Assembly: GCA_010157825.1 (NCBI GenBank)
Contig: VFSE01000175.1
Coordinates: 534,001-598,000, forward strand
Reading direction: 5' to 3'
Length of the DNA stretch: 64,000 nucleotides
From: Vickermania ingenoplastis
Lineage: Eukaryota; Euglenozoa; Kinetoplastea; Trypanosomatida; Trypanosomatidae
In this document: positions 22,208-33,616 of the stretch, in pieces
Layout of the letters: every line of letters begins with the position of its first letter
Numbering within the stretch: the stretch's first letter is position 1
The notes under the pieces: model-generated
What the model was told of the DNA's origin: nothing
Database searches by the model: none
What the model saw: the letters and a program-made list of their open reading frames with translations, nothing else
Position numbers and translations under genes: made by a program

Positions 22208-23115
22208 ACGTGCCACGCCATGTATATGTGAGGTGTCGGCGACTTCTAAACTTTCTCTTTGATATCATTGCTGGCCTTCTCCCCTGCATGCATTGTTCTT
22301 CTCTTTCAGTGTCGTCTGTGATGGTGTCCCCCTCCTTTTTTATGATGATCATCCATCATCCATAGGGCCAGCCTTGTGTGTGTGTGTGTGTGTGGATGCA
22401 CACGATATAACAACAACAACAGCAACAGACGCAGACACGAGCAAAGAAGAAGAGAAAACACTCTGGTGCTGCCTTGAACTCTTTCTTGGCGACATGGACA
22501 TGCAAGCGTTGGCGGTGCCCAGGCTTCGAAGAAACCCCCCTCCCCCTCCACACACATATACATGCGCTGGACGAGACAGACAGCGACACGTGCCCCCCCT
22601 CTTCTTTTGACTCTGACTCTCGGCACATTTCTTTCTTTCTTTTTTTTTGTCCTTTTGTGGGTTGGCGTCATCGTCGTGTGTTGTTTCGCTTGGGAGGGCA
22701 GCAACAGTGGATGTGTATTACTTTACGTTTTCCTTGTGTTTTCTTGTTGGTGCTTGAGATTCTTTGAGGAGGAGGAGGGGTATTTCTCTCCGTGCCATTA
22801 AACCCCACTTGGAGGTTCATCATTATAATTATCTCTTGTTTTTTTTGAAGTGGGTCTAGGACATCCCTCCTGCGATGCGACGTCGCAGAAGCTCGGAGCT
22901 TCGTTCTATTTCCCTTCCTCCATAGTTTGGTGTAGACAAAAATCCTCTTCTTCTGCACTCTTTTCCTTTCTTTTTTTTCTTTGGATTCATTCATTTCTTT
23001 CTTGTGTGTGGTGTGTGCGTCGATACACGCCCTTTTCACACCAACCAATACACGAGAGACAGCACAACATAGATATCGACGAACATGGCGCAGCCCCCCC
23101 GCCCGCCCCCCCGGC
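22135..23115 (+). other. Intergenic region with trans-splice acceptor
   Basis: Begins with a (GA)n run in the METTL9 3' UTR, followed by GT and CAA repeats. A pyrimidine tract at about 22955-22982 precedes the next gene. The first AG after it is at 23055-23056, so the mRNA likely starts near 23057. Confidence 0.55.
22175..22204. repeat. (GA)n microsatellite
   Basis: About 15 GA dinucleotides just downstream of the METTL9-like stop codon. Confidence 0.9.
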
Positions 23116-25278
23116 ATGAAGGGCGTCCCCCCCGTGCCGCCCCACATGCGGGAGTTGCCTCCACTGCCGCCGAGTATGCGGAAGACCGTACCCCCTCCGC
23201 CTCCACCAATGAAAGAGTCCGCCAGCAGCGCGCCTCCTTACGCGCCGCCGTATCCGGGTCACGGGGGTGGCCGGCAAGGGATGCCCCCCCCTCCGCCGCC
23301 CCCACCCCCCCCACCGTCTCGCATGGCAGACCCGTCCGCTCCTGGTGGAGGTGGAGGATTTCTGCCGGGCCATCTCACCAACAGCGGCGGGGGCGGGGCT
23401 TACGACCGCGGTGCGCCGCCGCCCCCCCCGCCATCGTCCATGCACTACGCCGCCCCCCCACCGCCGCTGCACGGCGGCGATCGGGATCGCGATCGCGGAC
23501 GTGGACGCCGCGATCGAGGCAGCCGCGGCGACGATCGGCGCGGCTCTGCGCCGACGAACACGGTATGGGCCGGGAACCTAGACCCGTCGCAGTACAATGA
23601 GGAGATGCTTCGACAAATTTTCGCCGAATTTGGTGTCGTCATGCGCATCGCTCCGCACTTCGACCACAGCTACTGCTTTGTGCACTTCCGGCGGGTGGAG
23701 GAGGCCGTGAACGCCGTCAACACGCTTCGCGAACGCGGCGTCCTGGGGGCGACGCGCTTCAACTACGGGAAAATGTACGAGTACACCGACGAGGAGATGC
23801 AAGACGGATACACCCCCCCTGATCCGTCTCGGTTTATGCGTGTGAGCGGCGCCTCGTCCGCCCCACCCAGTGGGTCGAGCCCCGCGCCGTATGGTCAGGA
23901 TCGGCCTGGTGGGCCCCCGCCGCGCCGCGGCCGAGAGGAAGCCAACCAGAAGGAGCCGACCAACGTGCTGTGGGTCGGTAGCCTTCCCGAGTTCATTAGC
24001 GACGAGCGTCTTACCGACATCTTTTCCCCCTGCGGCACCGTCAAGTTCGTGTCCCGCATGGAACGCGGAAATATGGCCTTTGTCCACTTCGAAACGGTGG
24101 AGGAGTGCACCCTCGCGCTGGAGACGATGCGAGGAAAGCCAGTAGACCAGAACGTTGTCTTGGCACTCAATTACGGGCACGCACAGCGCCCCAAGGACCC
24201 CGTGCCGGCTGGAGAGGAGAGTGTGATTGGACCGCATGAAACACCGACAAACGTTGTGTACCTCGGGCAGATTCCTCCCAACGCCACCGACGCGGATATC
24301 GACAACCTCTTCGAGCCCTTCCCCGGCTTTATTAACGCCAAGTACGTGTCGTCGGCAGGGATCGGCTTCGGGCACTTTGACTCGGTGGAGACCGCACGGA
24401 CGGCTCGTATCGCGCTTCATAACGCCATCGTGTGCGGGGTGCCCATTCGAGTCAACTTTGGTAAGTCGAACCACAGCTTTACCATGGCCGACAAGGGAAA
24501 CAATAGCGGGAGCTCCCGGCTGGATGACCTCATGCGTGCCCCGCCAGGTATGATGGGCCCCGACGGCACCCTAATCGCCTTTGACCCGAACGGCCCATCC
24601 AACAGTTTTAATGCTCTGACGCTACCGGCAATGGGCAGCACTGGGAACGACTACGAGGGGAGCGGTGGCGGCGGCGGCACCGGGCTGATGCGGGAGCGGG
24701 CCCCGCCGGAGCTCAGCCTGCGGGCGCGACTTCAATCTGTGATGGGCAGCACGTACAACGGCTGTGGGGCACAAGGGGCGGAGCTACCGCCCTCCGTGAT
24801 CCAATCTGTGTGCATTATGGTGGATCGCTGTGAGGATGAAGCAACCAGCGCACAGCTGGATGAGACGTTGTTGCTGTACTTGCCCGTCAAGGCCGTCCAC
24901 CTCTTCAACGTGGTGACGAAACGCGTGCGGGAGTTCTACGCCGGGGATCCGATACGCAAACTGTGGGTGCTCTTCTCTATCACTCGAGCGATGCTCCGGG
25001 CGGCTCAGGCCTCGCCTGGCGCCCTTACCTCGGCGGCGCTGAACGCGTACCTCATGGTGCTGCTGGTGTGCAGCGAAGGTCAGTCCAGGGAAGGCGTCGA
25101 CCGCCTCATCACGATAATGGATAGTCTGGAGCGCCACGCCTTCCTCCAGCATTGGTGCAACGTGACAGAGGAGTACAAGGAAAGCTTTCGAACGCAGCTG
25201 AAGGAGATCCGGGCGGGTGCCGAGGGGGTCCACGATTTAACATCCCTGCTCTCCAGACGGCGCAGACGCACAGAATAA
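23116..25278 (+). CDS. Three-RRM RNA-binding protein with proline-rich N-terminus
   Basis: About 720 residues from ATG 23116. The N-terminal ~145 residues are Pro-rich (several poly-Pro runs) and then Arg/Asp/Gly-rich (RDRDRGRGRRDRGSRG). Three RRMs follow. RRM1 is at about 148-219 (NTVWAGNLDP ... YCFVHFRRVEEAV), RRM2 at about 282-357 (NVLWVGSLPE ... MAFVHFETVEE) and RRM3 at about 378-450 (NVVYLGQIPP ... IGFGHFDSVE). RNP2 and RNP1 positions are recognisable though not canonical in every aromatic. A helical C-terminal domain of unknown type spans about 530-705. The likely role is nuclear or cytoplasmic mRNA binding, important where control is post-transcriptional. The start is uncertain: the first ATG after the splice acceptor (23085) is out of frame by one base, with two C7 runs between it and 23116. 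Confidence 0.82.
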   Translation: MKGVPPVPPHMRELPPLPPSMRKTVPPPPPPMKESASSAPPYAPPYPGHGGGRQGMPPPPPPPPPPPSRMADPSAPGGGGGFLPGHLTNSGGGGAYDRGAPPPPPPSSMHYAAPPPPLHGGDRDRDRGRGRRDRGSRGDDRRGSAPTNTVWAGNLDPSQYNEEMLRQIFAEFGVVMRIAPHFDHSYCFVHFRRVEEAVNAVNTLRERGVLGATRFNYGKMYEYTDEEMQDGYTPPDPSRFMRVSGASSAPPSGSSPAPYGQDRPGGPPPRRGREEANQKEPTNVLWVGSLPEFISDERLTDIFSPCGTVKFVSRMERGNMAFVHFETVEECTLALETMRGKPVDQNVVLALNYGHAQRPKDPVPAGEESVIGPHETPTNVVYLGQIPPNATDADIDNLFEPFPGFINAKYVSSAGIGFGHFDSVETARTARIALHNAIVCGVPIRVNFGKSNHSFTMADKGNNSGSSRLDDLMRAPPGMMGPDGTLIAFDPNGPSNSFNALTLPAMGSTGNDYEGSGGGGGTGLMRERAPPELSLRARLQSVMGSTYNGCGAQGAELPPSVIQSVCIMVDRCEDEATSAQLDETLLLYLPVKAVHLFNVVTKRVREFYAGDPIRKLWVLFSITRAMLRAAQASPGALTSAALNAYLMVLLVCSEGQSREGVDRLITIMDSLERHAFLQHWCNVTEEYKESFRTQLKEIRAGAEGVHDLTSLLSRRRRRTE

Positions 25279-25537
25279 AGAGAAAGAAGGAAAAAAAACA
25301 ACGAAAAAGAAAAGAAATTAATTATGAGAGAAAAACACCGGCAAATTTCCTTTTCTTTTTTTGTTCCTCTGCCGTTTTTTTTTGATGATTATGATTTAAC
25401 ATCCTATTGAAGAGCAAAAAATAAAATAAAATAAATACATAAAGGAATCATCCAACATCGTTCCACGTTCATCGTGACGAGGGCAGTTCGCTCTGTACGA
25501 CACAAAGGCAAGGTACGAGAGGCGTAGAGGGCAAAGG

Positions 25538-25569
<32 letters not shown>

Positions 25570-26860
25570 AAGTGCGAGGATACAAGAAATAATTAATCTG
25601 TCTCGCCCTACCTCTAACCCTAACCCTAACGCCCTACCCAACGAGGGGGAGGAGTGGGCTGCACGACACAGCGCGCGCAAGAGAGAGAGAGAGAGAAAGA
25701 TATCTTTCAACGCTCAAAGAACGTCTATCGAACGCATGATGGCGTGCGTGGTCTTCTGAACCGTACATGAATGAGACAATAATATATATCATAAACATAT
25801 ATCAATACATATAAACACAGATGGTGGTGGTGATGTCTCTCTCTTTCCACATTCCCTCTCTCTCCTTTGCCACTCCCCCTGTACCCCAGTGAACACCCTT
25901 TGCCTCTCCTTCACGTGTGGCCCCTTCCCCTCGCTCGGTGAAGTGCCTTGGTGGTGGGTTTTAAACTCTATGCGACAGATGGACTGTTTCACCTTTGCTT
26001 TCTGCATATTTCTCTCGCCTCCGCCAATGTGCTGTACGCACTCACCCACATGCCCAACTTCTCATACATTATGCTCCTCTGTTTTTTTTTTTTCCGCTCC
26101 TCCTCTCGCTGTTCCTTTGATCTCTTCTTTTTTCCTTTCCCACTTTTCTTCTGTATGCGCTGCCTTTCACATCTTCTCTTTCCTGATGCTTCCTACGCAA
26201 TGCATAAAACAAACAAACAAACAAACAAACAAACGACAACAAGTGCCGTAAAACGCTGACTCGATCACCAAAAAAAGACCAACCAAGCAACAAACAGACA
26301 GCACCTACAAGACCATTCACATGTACATGTGCTCGTGCGTTCTTGTGCTTGTCATGCTCGTTACACTACTTTACCTTTTTTTCTTTTCTATTTCTTCTTC
26401 AACGACAACAACTTCTTGTTCCGCATAAAAACAAACAAACAAACAACAACAACAACAACAACAACAACAAAAAGATAGAAATAGCTAAATGAGATCAACA
26501 ACACAAGAGCGTACGTGTAAGATAAATGTACTCTGCTATTTTTTTGACTCATACGCCATCCACCTCTCAACGCTTCCGTCTTGGCCCCGTGGGATGCCTT
26601 CGAGAAACTGCTTACAGCCCCACAACAACAACAACAACAACAACGACCACGCATCTCCGCACTTGACCCTAGTGTGCCGCTACCTCGCTCCAACTCCTCA
26701 CGCAATCCTCCCTCTCACCATCATCGTCTACGCTGTTCCGTGATACCAACTCAATCCTATCTTCCTTTCCCACTTAACTCTCTCGTTTCATGGAACACTT
26801 CTCATTGCTCTTCTAACACTTTTCGAAACTTCCCTCATAGCCCAACAATACCAAAAGTCC
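25279..26860 (+). other. Intergenic region upstream of the 840 bp array
   Basis: AT-rich with (CAA)n tracts at about 25538-25568 and 26442-26470, AAAC tracts and a telomere-like motif. The last ~250 bp (26580-26860) are less AT-rich than the rest, but I see no convincing gene there. Confidence 0.5.
25614..25630. repeat. Interstitial telomere-like repeat (CCCTAA type)
   Basis: CTAACCCTAACCCTAAC, nearly three units of CCCTAA, the complement of the kinetoplastid telomere repeat TTAGGG. It is short and could be chance or a scar of repair or telomere capture. Confidence 0.7.
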
Positions 26861-26916
26861 TTCCCCTTTGTGCGGTGCTGTGTGCAGTGGTGCGTGTGTG
26901 GCGGTGCCGGCAGCGT

Positions 26917-27016
26917 GTCTCTCATGATGATCACGTCGATACTTTCTGAGTGTACTTTGACCTACGGGAGTGAAACGATTACCATCGTCAAACGAACCCT
27001 TTAACTCTGAGGAGAC
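26917..27016 (+). ncRNA. C/D-box snoRNA candidate, copy 1
   Basis: C box ATGATGA at 26924-26930, D' box CTGA at 26946-26949, D box CTGA at 27007-27010, and a C'-like GTGAAAC near 26970. A terminal stem of GTCTC (26917-26921) pairs with GAGAC (27012-27016). The stretch before D, ACGAACCCTTTAAC (26992-27005), is the exact complement of GTTAAAGGGTTCGT, which I remember from the start of the V4 region of trypanosomatid SSU rRNA. By the D+5 rule the 2'-O-methylated base would be the first A of that target. Yeast snR47 and human U36 act at the corresponding site. The rRNA match is from memory and needs an alignment. The guide before D' has no target I recognise. The same 100 nt appear unchanged in all 18 copies, even the diverged edge ones. 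Confidence 0.75.
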
Positions 27017-27754
27017 CCGACGACCCGCCCCCCGCCCGGCCCCCGCAGTGGGCCCCCCCGAGTGTGCGTCCGCCTTGCGTTGGTTCGCCGGTGCTGTGTG
27101 AGGCCTGCGCGTGCCACCGCCGGCGGCGCGGTTCCCAGCGGCAGAATCGTGGCCCTGCTGCGGCGTGCACATCCGTGCAGGGCCATCAAGCTGCCGCGAG
27201 ATGCCCATGTGAGATTCGCGCAGCGCCAGGATGGCGTGCTGCGTGCCGGCGTGCCTGCCTCTCCCCCCTCGCACAGTTCGAAGGCCTTCGCCCCTCACCG
27301 ATGGGTGCTGGGTTCAAAGCCTGTGCCAGATACGGTAACCGGTGTTGGTGGGCACGCGCCGCGCGGCCCTTCGCCTCCGAATGGAGCTGGCCGCTGCCAC
27401 GCCCTACCCCCCCTTTTTTTTTGTTTGTTTTGCAACCACATTTATTTCATGCCCACCCATTGCTTCTCTTTTCAGCAGCATCAGTACAGCGACACGGGCT
27501 TACAACTGGTGCCCGTGCCTGCTGGCGATGTAGCGAGATTCCCCCTCCCCTCCCCCTTCCGCTCCTCTGCCTGGTGCTAGTGCCCTGCCCCCCCCCGGAC
27601 GCCGTGCGGTGTGGTGTGGTGCGGCTGGGGCTCGCGCAGCCTTCACCAACCAGCTCCAGACGGCCGCAGCGATGCTTCTTGGAGTCAAAGTGAAGCGGCG
27701 AGATTCCTTCCCCTTTGTGCGGTGCAGTGTGCGGTGTGGCGGTGCCGGCTGCGT

Positions 27755-27854
27755 GTCTCTCATGATGATCACGTCGATACTTTCTGAGTGTACTTTGACC
27801 TACGGGAGTGAAACGATTACCATCGTCAAACGAACCCTTTAACTCTGAGGAGAC
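27755..27854 (+). ncRNA. C/D-box snoRNA candidate, copy 2
   Basis: C box 27762-27768, D box 27845-27848; same 100 nt as copy 1. Confidence 0.75.
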
Positions 27855-28588
27855 CCGACGACCCGCCCCCGCCCGGCCCCGCAGTGGGCCCCCGAGTGTG
27901 CGTCCGCCTTGCGTTGGTTCGCCGGTGCTGTGTGAGGCCTGCGCGTGCCACCGCCGGCGGCGCGGTTCCCAGCGGCAGAATCGTGGCCCTGCTGCGGCGT
28001 GCACATCCGTGCAGGGCCATCAAGCTGCCGCGAGATGCCCATGTGAGATTCGCGCAGCGCCAGGATGGCGTGCTGCGTGCCGGCGTGCCTGCCTCTCCCC
28101 CCTCGCACAGTTCGAAGGCCTTCGCCCCTCACCGATGGGGTGCTGGGTTCAAAGCCTGTGCCAGATACGGTAACCGTTGTTGGTGGGCACGCCGCGCGGC
28201 CCTTCGCCTCCGAATGGAGCTGGACCGCTGCCACGCCCTACCCCCCTTTTTTTGTTTGTTTTGCAACCACATTTATTTCATGCCCACCCATTGCTTCTCT
28301 TTTCAGCAGCATCAGTACAGCGACACGGGCTTACAACTGGTGCCCGTGCCTGCTGGCGATGTAGCGAGATTCCCCCTCCCCTTCCGCTCCTCTGCCTGGT
28401 GCTAGTGCCCTGCCCCCACCCCGGACGCCGTGCGGTGTGGTGTGGTGCGGCTGGGGCTCGCGCAGCCTTCACCAACCAGCTCCAGACGGCCGCAGCGATG
28501 CTTCTTGGAGTCAAAGTGAAGCGGCGAGATTCCTTCCCTTTGTGCGGTGCAGTGTGCGGTGGTGCGTGTGTGGCGGTGCCGGCTGCGT

Positions 28589-28688
28589 GTCTCTCATGAT
28601 GATCACGTCGATACTTTCTGAGTGTACTTTGACCTACGGGAGTGAAACGATTACCATCGTCAAACGAACCCTTTAACTCTGAGGAGAC
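28589..28688 (+). ncRNA. C/D-box snoRNA candidate, copy 3
   Basis: C box 28596-28602, D box 28679-28682; same as copy 1. Confidence 0.75.
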
Positions 28689-29427
28689 CCGACGACCCGC
28701 CCCCGCCCGGCCCCCCGCAGTGGGCCCCCGAGTGTGCGTCCGCCTTGCGTTGGTTCGCCGGTGCTGTGTGAGGCCTGCGCGTGCCACCGCCGGCGGCGCG
28801 GTTCCCAGCGGCAGAATCGTGGCCCTGCTGCGGCGTGCACATCCGTGCAGGGCCATCAAGCTGCCGCGAGATGCCCATGTGAGATTCGCGCAGCGCCAGG
28901 ATGGCGTGCTGCGTGCCGGCGTGCCTGCCTCTCCCCCCTCGCACAGTTCGAAGGCCTTCGCCCCTCACCGATGGGGTGCTGGGTTCAAAGCCTGTGCCAG
29001 ATACGGTAACCGGTGTTGGTGGGCACGCGCCGCGCGGCCCTTCGCCTCCGAATGGAGCTGGACCGCTGCCACGCCCTACCCCCCCTTTTTTGTTTGTTTT
29101 GCAACCACATTTATTTCATGCCCACCCATTGCTTCTCTTTTCAGCAGCATCAGTACAGCGACACGGGCTTACAACTGGTGCCCGTGCCTGCTGGCGATGT
29201 AGCGAGATTCCTCCCTCCCCCCCTTCCGCTCCTCTGCCTGGTGCTAGTGCCCTGCCCCCACCCCGGACGCCGTGCGGTGTGGTGTGGTGCGGCTGGGGCT
29301 CGCGCAGCCTTCACCAACCAGCTCCAGACGGCCGCAGCGATGCTTCTTGGAGTCAAAGTGAAGCGGCGAGATTCCTTCCCTTTGTGCGGTGCAGTGTGCG
29401 GTGGTGCGTGTGTGGTGCCGGCTGCGT

Positions 29428-29527
29428 GTCTCTCATGATGATCACGTCGATACTTTCTGAGTGTACTTTGACCTACGGGAGTGAAACGATTACCATCGTC
29501 AAACGAACCCTTTAACTCTGAGGAGAC
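29428..29527 (+). ncRNA. C/D-box snoRNA candidate, copy 4
   Basis: C box 29435-29441, D box 29518-29521; same as copy 1. Confidence 0.75.
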
Positions 29528-30251
29528 CCGACGACCCGCCCCCGCCCGGCCCCGCAGTGGGCCCCAGTGTGCGTCCGCCTTGCGTTGGTTCGCCGGTGCT
29601 GTGTGAGGCCTGCGCGTGCCACCGCCGGCGGCGCGGTTCCCAGCGGCAGAATCGTGGCCCTGCTGCGGCGTGCACATCCGTGCAGGGCCATCAAGCTGCC
29701 GCGAGATGCCCATGTGAGATTCGCGCAGCGCCAGGATGGCGTGCTGCGTGCCGGCGTGCCTGCCTCTCCCCCCTCGCACAGTTCGAAGGCCTTCGCCCCT
29801 CACCGATGGGGTGCTGGGTTCAAAGCCTGTGCCAGATACGGTAACCGGTGTTGGTGGGCACGCCGCGCGGCCCTTCGCCTCCGAATGGAGCTGGACCGCT
29901 GCCACGCCCTACCCCCTTTTTTGTTTGTTTTGCAACCACATTTATTTCATGCCCACCCATTGCTTCTCTTTTCAGCAGCATCAGTACAGCGACACGGGCT
30001 TACAACTGGTGCCCGTGCCTGCTGGCGATGTAGCGAGATTCCTCCCTCCCCCCCTTCCGCTCCTCTGCCTGGTGCTAGTGCCCTGCCCCCACCCCGGACG
30101 CCGTGCGGTGTGGTGTGGTGCGGCTGGGGCTCGCGCAGCCTTCACCAACCAGCTCCAGACGGCCGCAGCGATGCTTCTTGGAGTCAAAGTGAAGCGGCGA
30201 GATTCCTTCCCCTTTGTGCGGTGCAGTGTGCGGTGGCGGTGCCGGCTGCGT

Positions 30252-30351
30252 GTCTCTCATGATGATCACGTCGATACTTTCTGAGTGTACTTTGACCTAC
30301 GGGAGTGAAACGATTACCATCGTCAAACGAACCCTTTAACTCTGAGGAGAC
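30252..30351 (+). ncRNA. C/D-box snoRNA candidate, copy 5
   Basis: C box 30259-30265, D box 30342-30345; same as copy 1. Confidence 0.75.
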
Positions 30352-31095
30352 CCGACGACCCGCCCCCCGCCCGGCCCCCGCAGTGGGCCCCCCGAGTGTG
30401 CGTCCGCCTTGCGTTGGTTCGCCGGTGCTGTGTGAGGCCTGCGCGTGCCACCGCCGGCGGCGCGGTTCCCAGCGGCAGAATCGTGGCCCTGCTGCGGCGT
30501 GCACATCCGTGCAGGGCCATCAAGCTGCCGCGAGATGCCCATGTGAGATTCGCGCAGCGCCAGGATGGCGTGCTGCGTGCCGGCGTGCCTGCCTCTCCCC
30601 CCTCGCACAGTTCGAAGGCCTTCGCCCCTCACCGATGGGGTGCTGGGTTCAAAGCCTGTGCCAGATACGGTAACCGGTGTTGGTGGGCACGCCGCGCGGC
30701 CCTTCGCCTCCGAATGGAGCTGGACCGCTGCCACGCCCTACCCCCCTTTTTTTGTTTGTTTTGCAACCACATTTATTTCATGCCCACCCATTGCTTCTCT
30801 TTTCAGCAGCATCAGTACAGCGACACGGGCTTACAACTGGTGCCCGTGCCTGCTGGCGATGTAGCGAGATTCCTCCCTCCCCCCCTTCCGCTCCTCTGCC
30901 TGGTGCTAGTGCCCTGCCCCCCACCCCCGGACGCCGTGCGGTGTGGTGTGGTGCGGCTGGGGCTCGCGCAGCCTTCACCAACCAGCTCCAGACGGCCGCA
31001 GCGATGCTTCTTGGAGTCAAAGTGAAGCGGCGAGATTCCTTCCCCTTTGTGCGGTGCAGTGTGCGGTGGTGCGTGTGTGGCGGTGCCGGCTGCGT

Positions 31096-31195
31096 GTCTC
31101 TCATGATGATCACGTCGATACTTTCTGAGTGTACTTTGACCTACGGGAGTGAAACGATTACCATCGTCAAACGAACCCTTTAACTCTGAGGAGAC
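31096..31195 (+). ncRNA. C/D-box snoRNA candidate, copy 6
   Basis: C box 31103-31109, D box 31186-31189; same as copy 1. The GC linker just downstream (31204-31245) is rearranged in this unit. Confidence 0.75.
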
Positions 31196-31948
31196 CCGAC
31201 GACCCGCCCCCCGCAGTGGGCCCGGCCCCCCAGTGGGCCCCCCCGAGTGTGCGTCCGCCTTGCGTTGGTTCGCCGGTGCTGTGTGAGGCCTGCGCGTGCC
31301 ACCGCCGGCGGCGCGGTTCCCAGCGGCAGAATCGTGGCCCTGCTGCGGCGTGCACATCCGTGCAGGGCCATCAAGCTGCCGCGAGATGCCCATGTGAGAT
31401 TCGCGCAGCGCCAGGATGGCGTGCTGCGTGCCGGCGTGCCTGCCTCTCCCCCCTCGCACAGTTCGAAGGCCTTCGCCCCTCACCGATGGGGTGCTGGGTT
31501 CAAAGCCTGTGCCAGATACGGTAACCGGTGTTGGTGGGCACGCGCCGCGCGGCCCTTCGCCTCCGAATGGAGCTGGACCGCTGCCACGCCCTACCCCCTT
31601 TTTTTGTTTGTTTTGCAACCACATTTATTTCATGCCCACCCATTGCTTCTCTTTTCAGCAGCATCAGTACAGCGACACGGGCTTACAACTGGTGCCCGTG
31701 CCTGCTGGCGATGTAGCGAGATTCCCCCTCCCCTTCCCCTTCCGCTCCTCTGCCTGGTGCTAGTGCCCTGCCCCCCACCCCCGGACGCCGTGCGGTGTGG
31801 TGTGGTGCGGCTGGGGCTCGCGCAGCCTTCACCAACCAGCTCCAGACGGCCGCAGCGATGCTTCTTGGAGTCAAAGTGAAGCGGCGAGATTCCTTCCCTT
31901 TGTGCGGTGCAGTGTGCGGTGGTGCGTGTGTGGCGGTGCCGGCTGCGT

Positions 31949-32048
31949 GTCTCTCATGATGATCACGTCGATACTTTCTGAGTGTACTTTGACCTACGGG
32001 AGTGAAACGATTACCATCGTCAAACGAACCCTTTAACTCTGAGGAGAC
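31949..32048 (+). ncRNA. C/D-box snoRNA candidate, copy 7
   Basis: C box 31956-31962, D box 32039-32042; same as copy 1. Confidence 0.75.
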
Positions 32049-32794
32049 CCGACGACCCGCCCCCGCCCGGCCCCGCAGTGGGCCCCCCGAGTGTGCGTCC
32101 GCCTTGCGTTGGTTCGCCGGTGCTGTGTGAGGCCTGCGCGTGCCACCGCCGGCGGCGCGGTTCCCAGCGGCAGAATCGTGGCCCTGCTGCGGCGTGCACA
32201 TCCGTGCAGGGCCATCAAGCTGCCGCGAGATGCCCATGTGAGATTCGCGCAGCGCCAGGATGGCGTGCTGCGTGCCGGCGTGCCTGCCTCTCCCCCCTCG
32301 CACAGTTCGAAGGCCTTCGCCCCTCACCGATGGGGTGCTGGGTTCAAAGCCTGTGCCAGATACGGTAACCGTTGTTGGTGGGCACGCCGCGCGGCCCTTC
32401 GCCTCCGAATGGAGCTGGACCGCTGCCACGCCCTACCCCCCCCCTTTTTTTGTTTGTTTTGCAACCACATTTATTTCATGCCCACCCATTGCTTCTCTTT
32501 TCAGCAGCATCAGTACAGCGACACGGGCTTACAACTGGTGCCCGTGCCTGCTGGCGATGTAGCGAGATTCCCCCTCCCCTCCCCCTTCCGCTCCTCTGCC
32601 TGGTGCTAGTGCCCTGCCCCCCACCCCCGGACGCCGTGCGGTGTGGTGTGGTGCGGCTGGGGCTCGCGCAGCCTTCACCAACCAGCTCCAGACGGCCGCA
32701 GCGATGCTTCTTGGAGTCAAAGTGAAGCGGCGAGATTCCTTCCCTTTGTGCGGTGCAGTGTGCGGTGGTGCGTGTGTGGCGGTGCCGGCTGCGT

Positions 32795-32894
32795 GTCTCT
32801 CATGATGATCACGTCGATACTTTCTGAGTGTACTTTGACCTACGGGAGTGAAACGATTACCATCGTCAAACGAACCCTTTAACTCTGAGGAGAC
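32795..32894 (+). ncRNA. C/D-box snoRNA candidate, copy 8
   Basis: C box 32802-32808, D box 32885-32888; same as copy 1. It is followed by a shortened GC linker. Confidence 0.75.
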
Positions 32895-33616
32895 CCGACG
32901 ACCCGCCCCCCGCAGTGGGCCCCCCCGAGTGTGCGTCCGCCTTGCGTTGGTTCGCCGGTGCTGTGTGAGGCCTGCGCGTGCCACCGCCGGCGGCGCGGTT
33001 CCCAGCGGCAGAATCGTGGCCCTGCTGCGGCGTGCACATCCGTGCAGGGCCATCAAGCTGCCGCGAGATGCCCATGTGAGATTCGCGCAGCGCCAGGATG
33101 GCGTGCTGCGTGCCGGCGTGCCTGCCTCCCCTCGCACAGTTCGAAGGCCTTCGCCCCTCACCGATGGGGTGCTGGGTTCAAAGCCTGTGCCAGATACGGT
33201 AACCGGTGTTGGTGGGCACGCCGCGCGGCCCTTCGCCTCCGAATGGAGCTGGACCGCTGCCACGCCCTACCCCTTTTTTGTTTGTTTTGCAACCACATTT
33301 ATTTCATGCCCACCCATTGCTTCTCTTTTCAGCAGCATCAGTACAGCGACACGGGCTTACAACTGGTGCCCGTGCCTGCTGGCGATGTAGCGAGATTCCT
33401 CCCTCCCCCCCTTCCGCTCCTCTGCCTGGTGCTAGTGCCCTGCCCCCACCCCGGACGCCGTGCGGTGTGGTGTGGTGCGGCTGGGGCTCGCGCAGCCTTC
33501 ACCAACCAGCTCCAGACGGCCGCAGCGATGCTTCTTGGAGTCAAAGTGAAGCGGCGAGATTCCTTCCCTTTGTGCGGTGCAGTGTGCGGTGGTGCGTGTG
33601 GCGGTGCCGGCTGCGT

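Noticed and set aside
26581-26949. Gene spanning the left edge of the array (122 codons)
   Set aside because: CAA-repeat Gln run, no family resemblance, and it runs across the repeat boundary into the snoRNA.
27305-27326. tRNA-like B-box (GGTTCAAAGCC) in each unit
   Set aside because: The flanking T-stem pairs poorly and no acceptor stem or A box can be placed.
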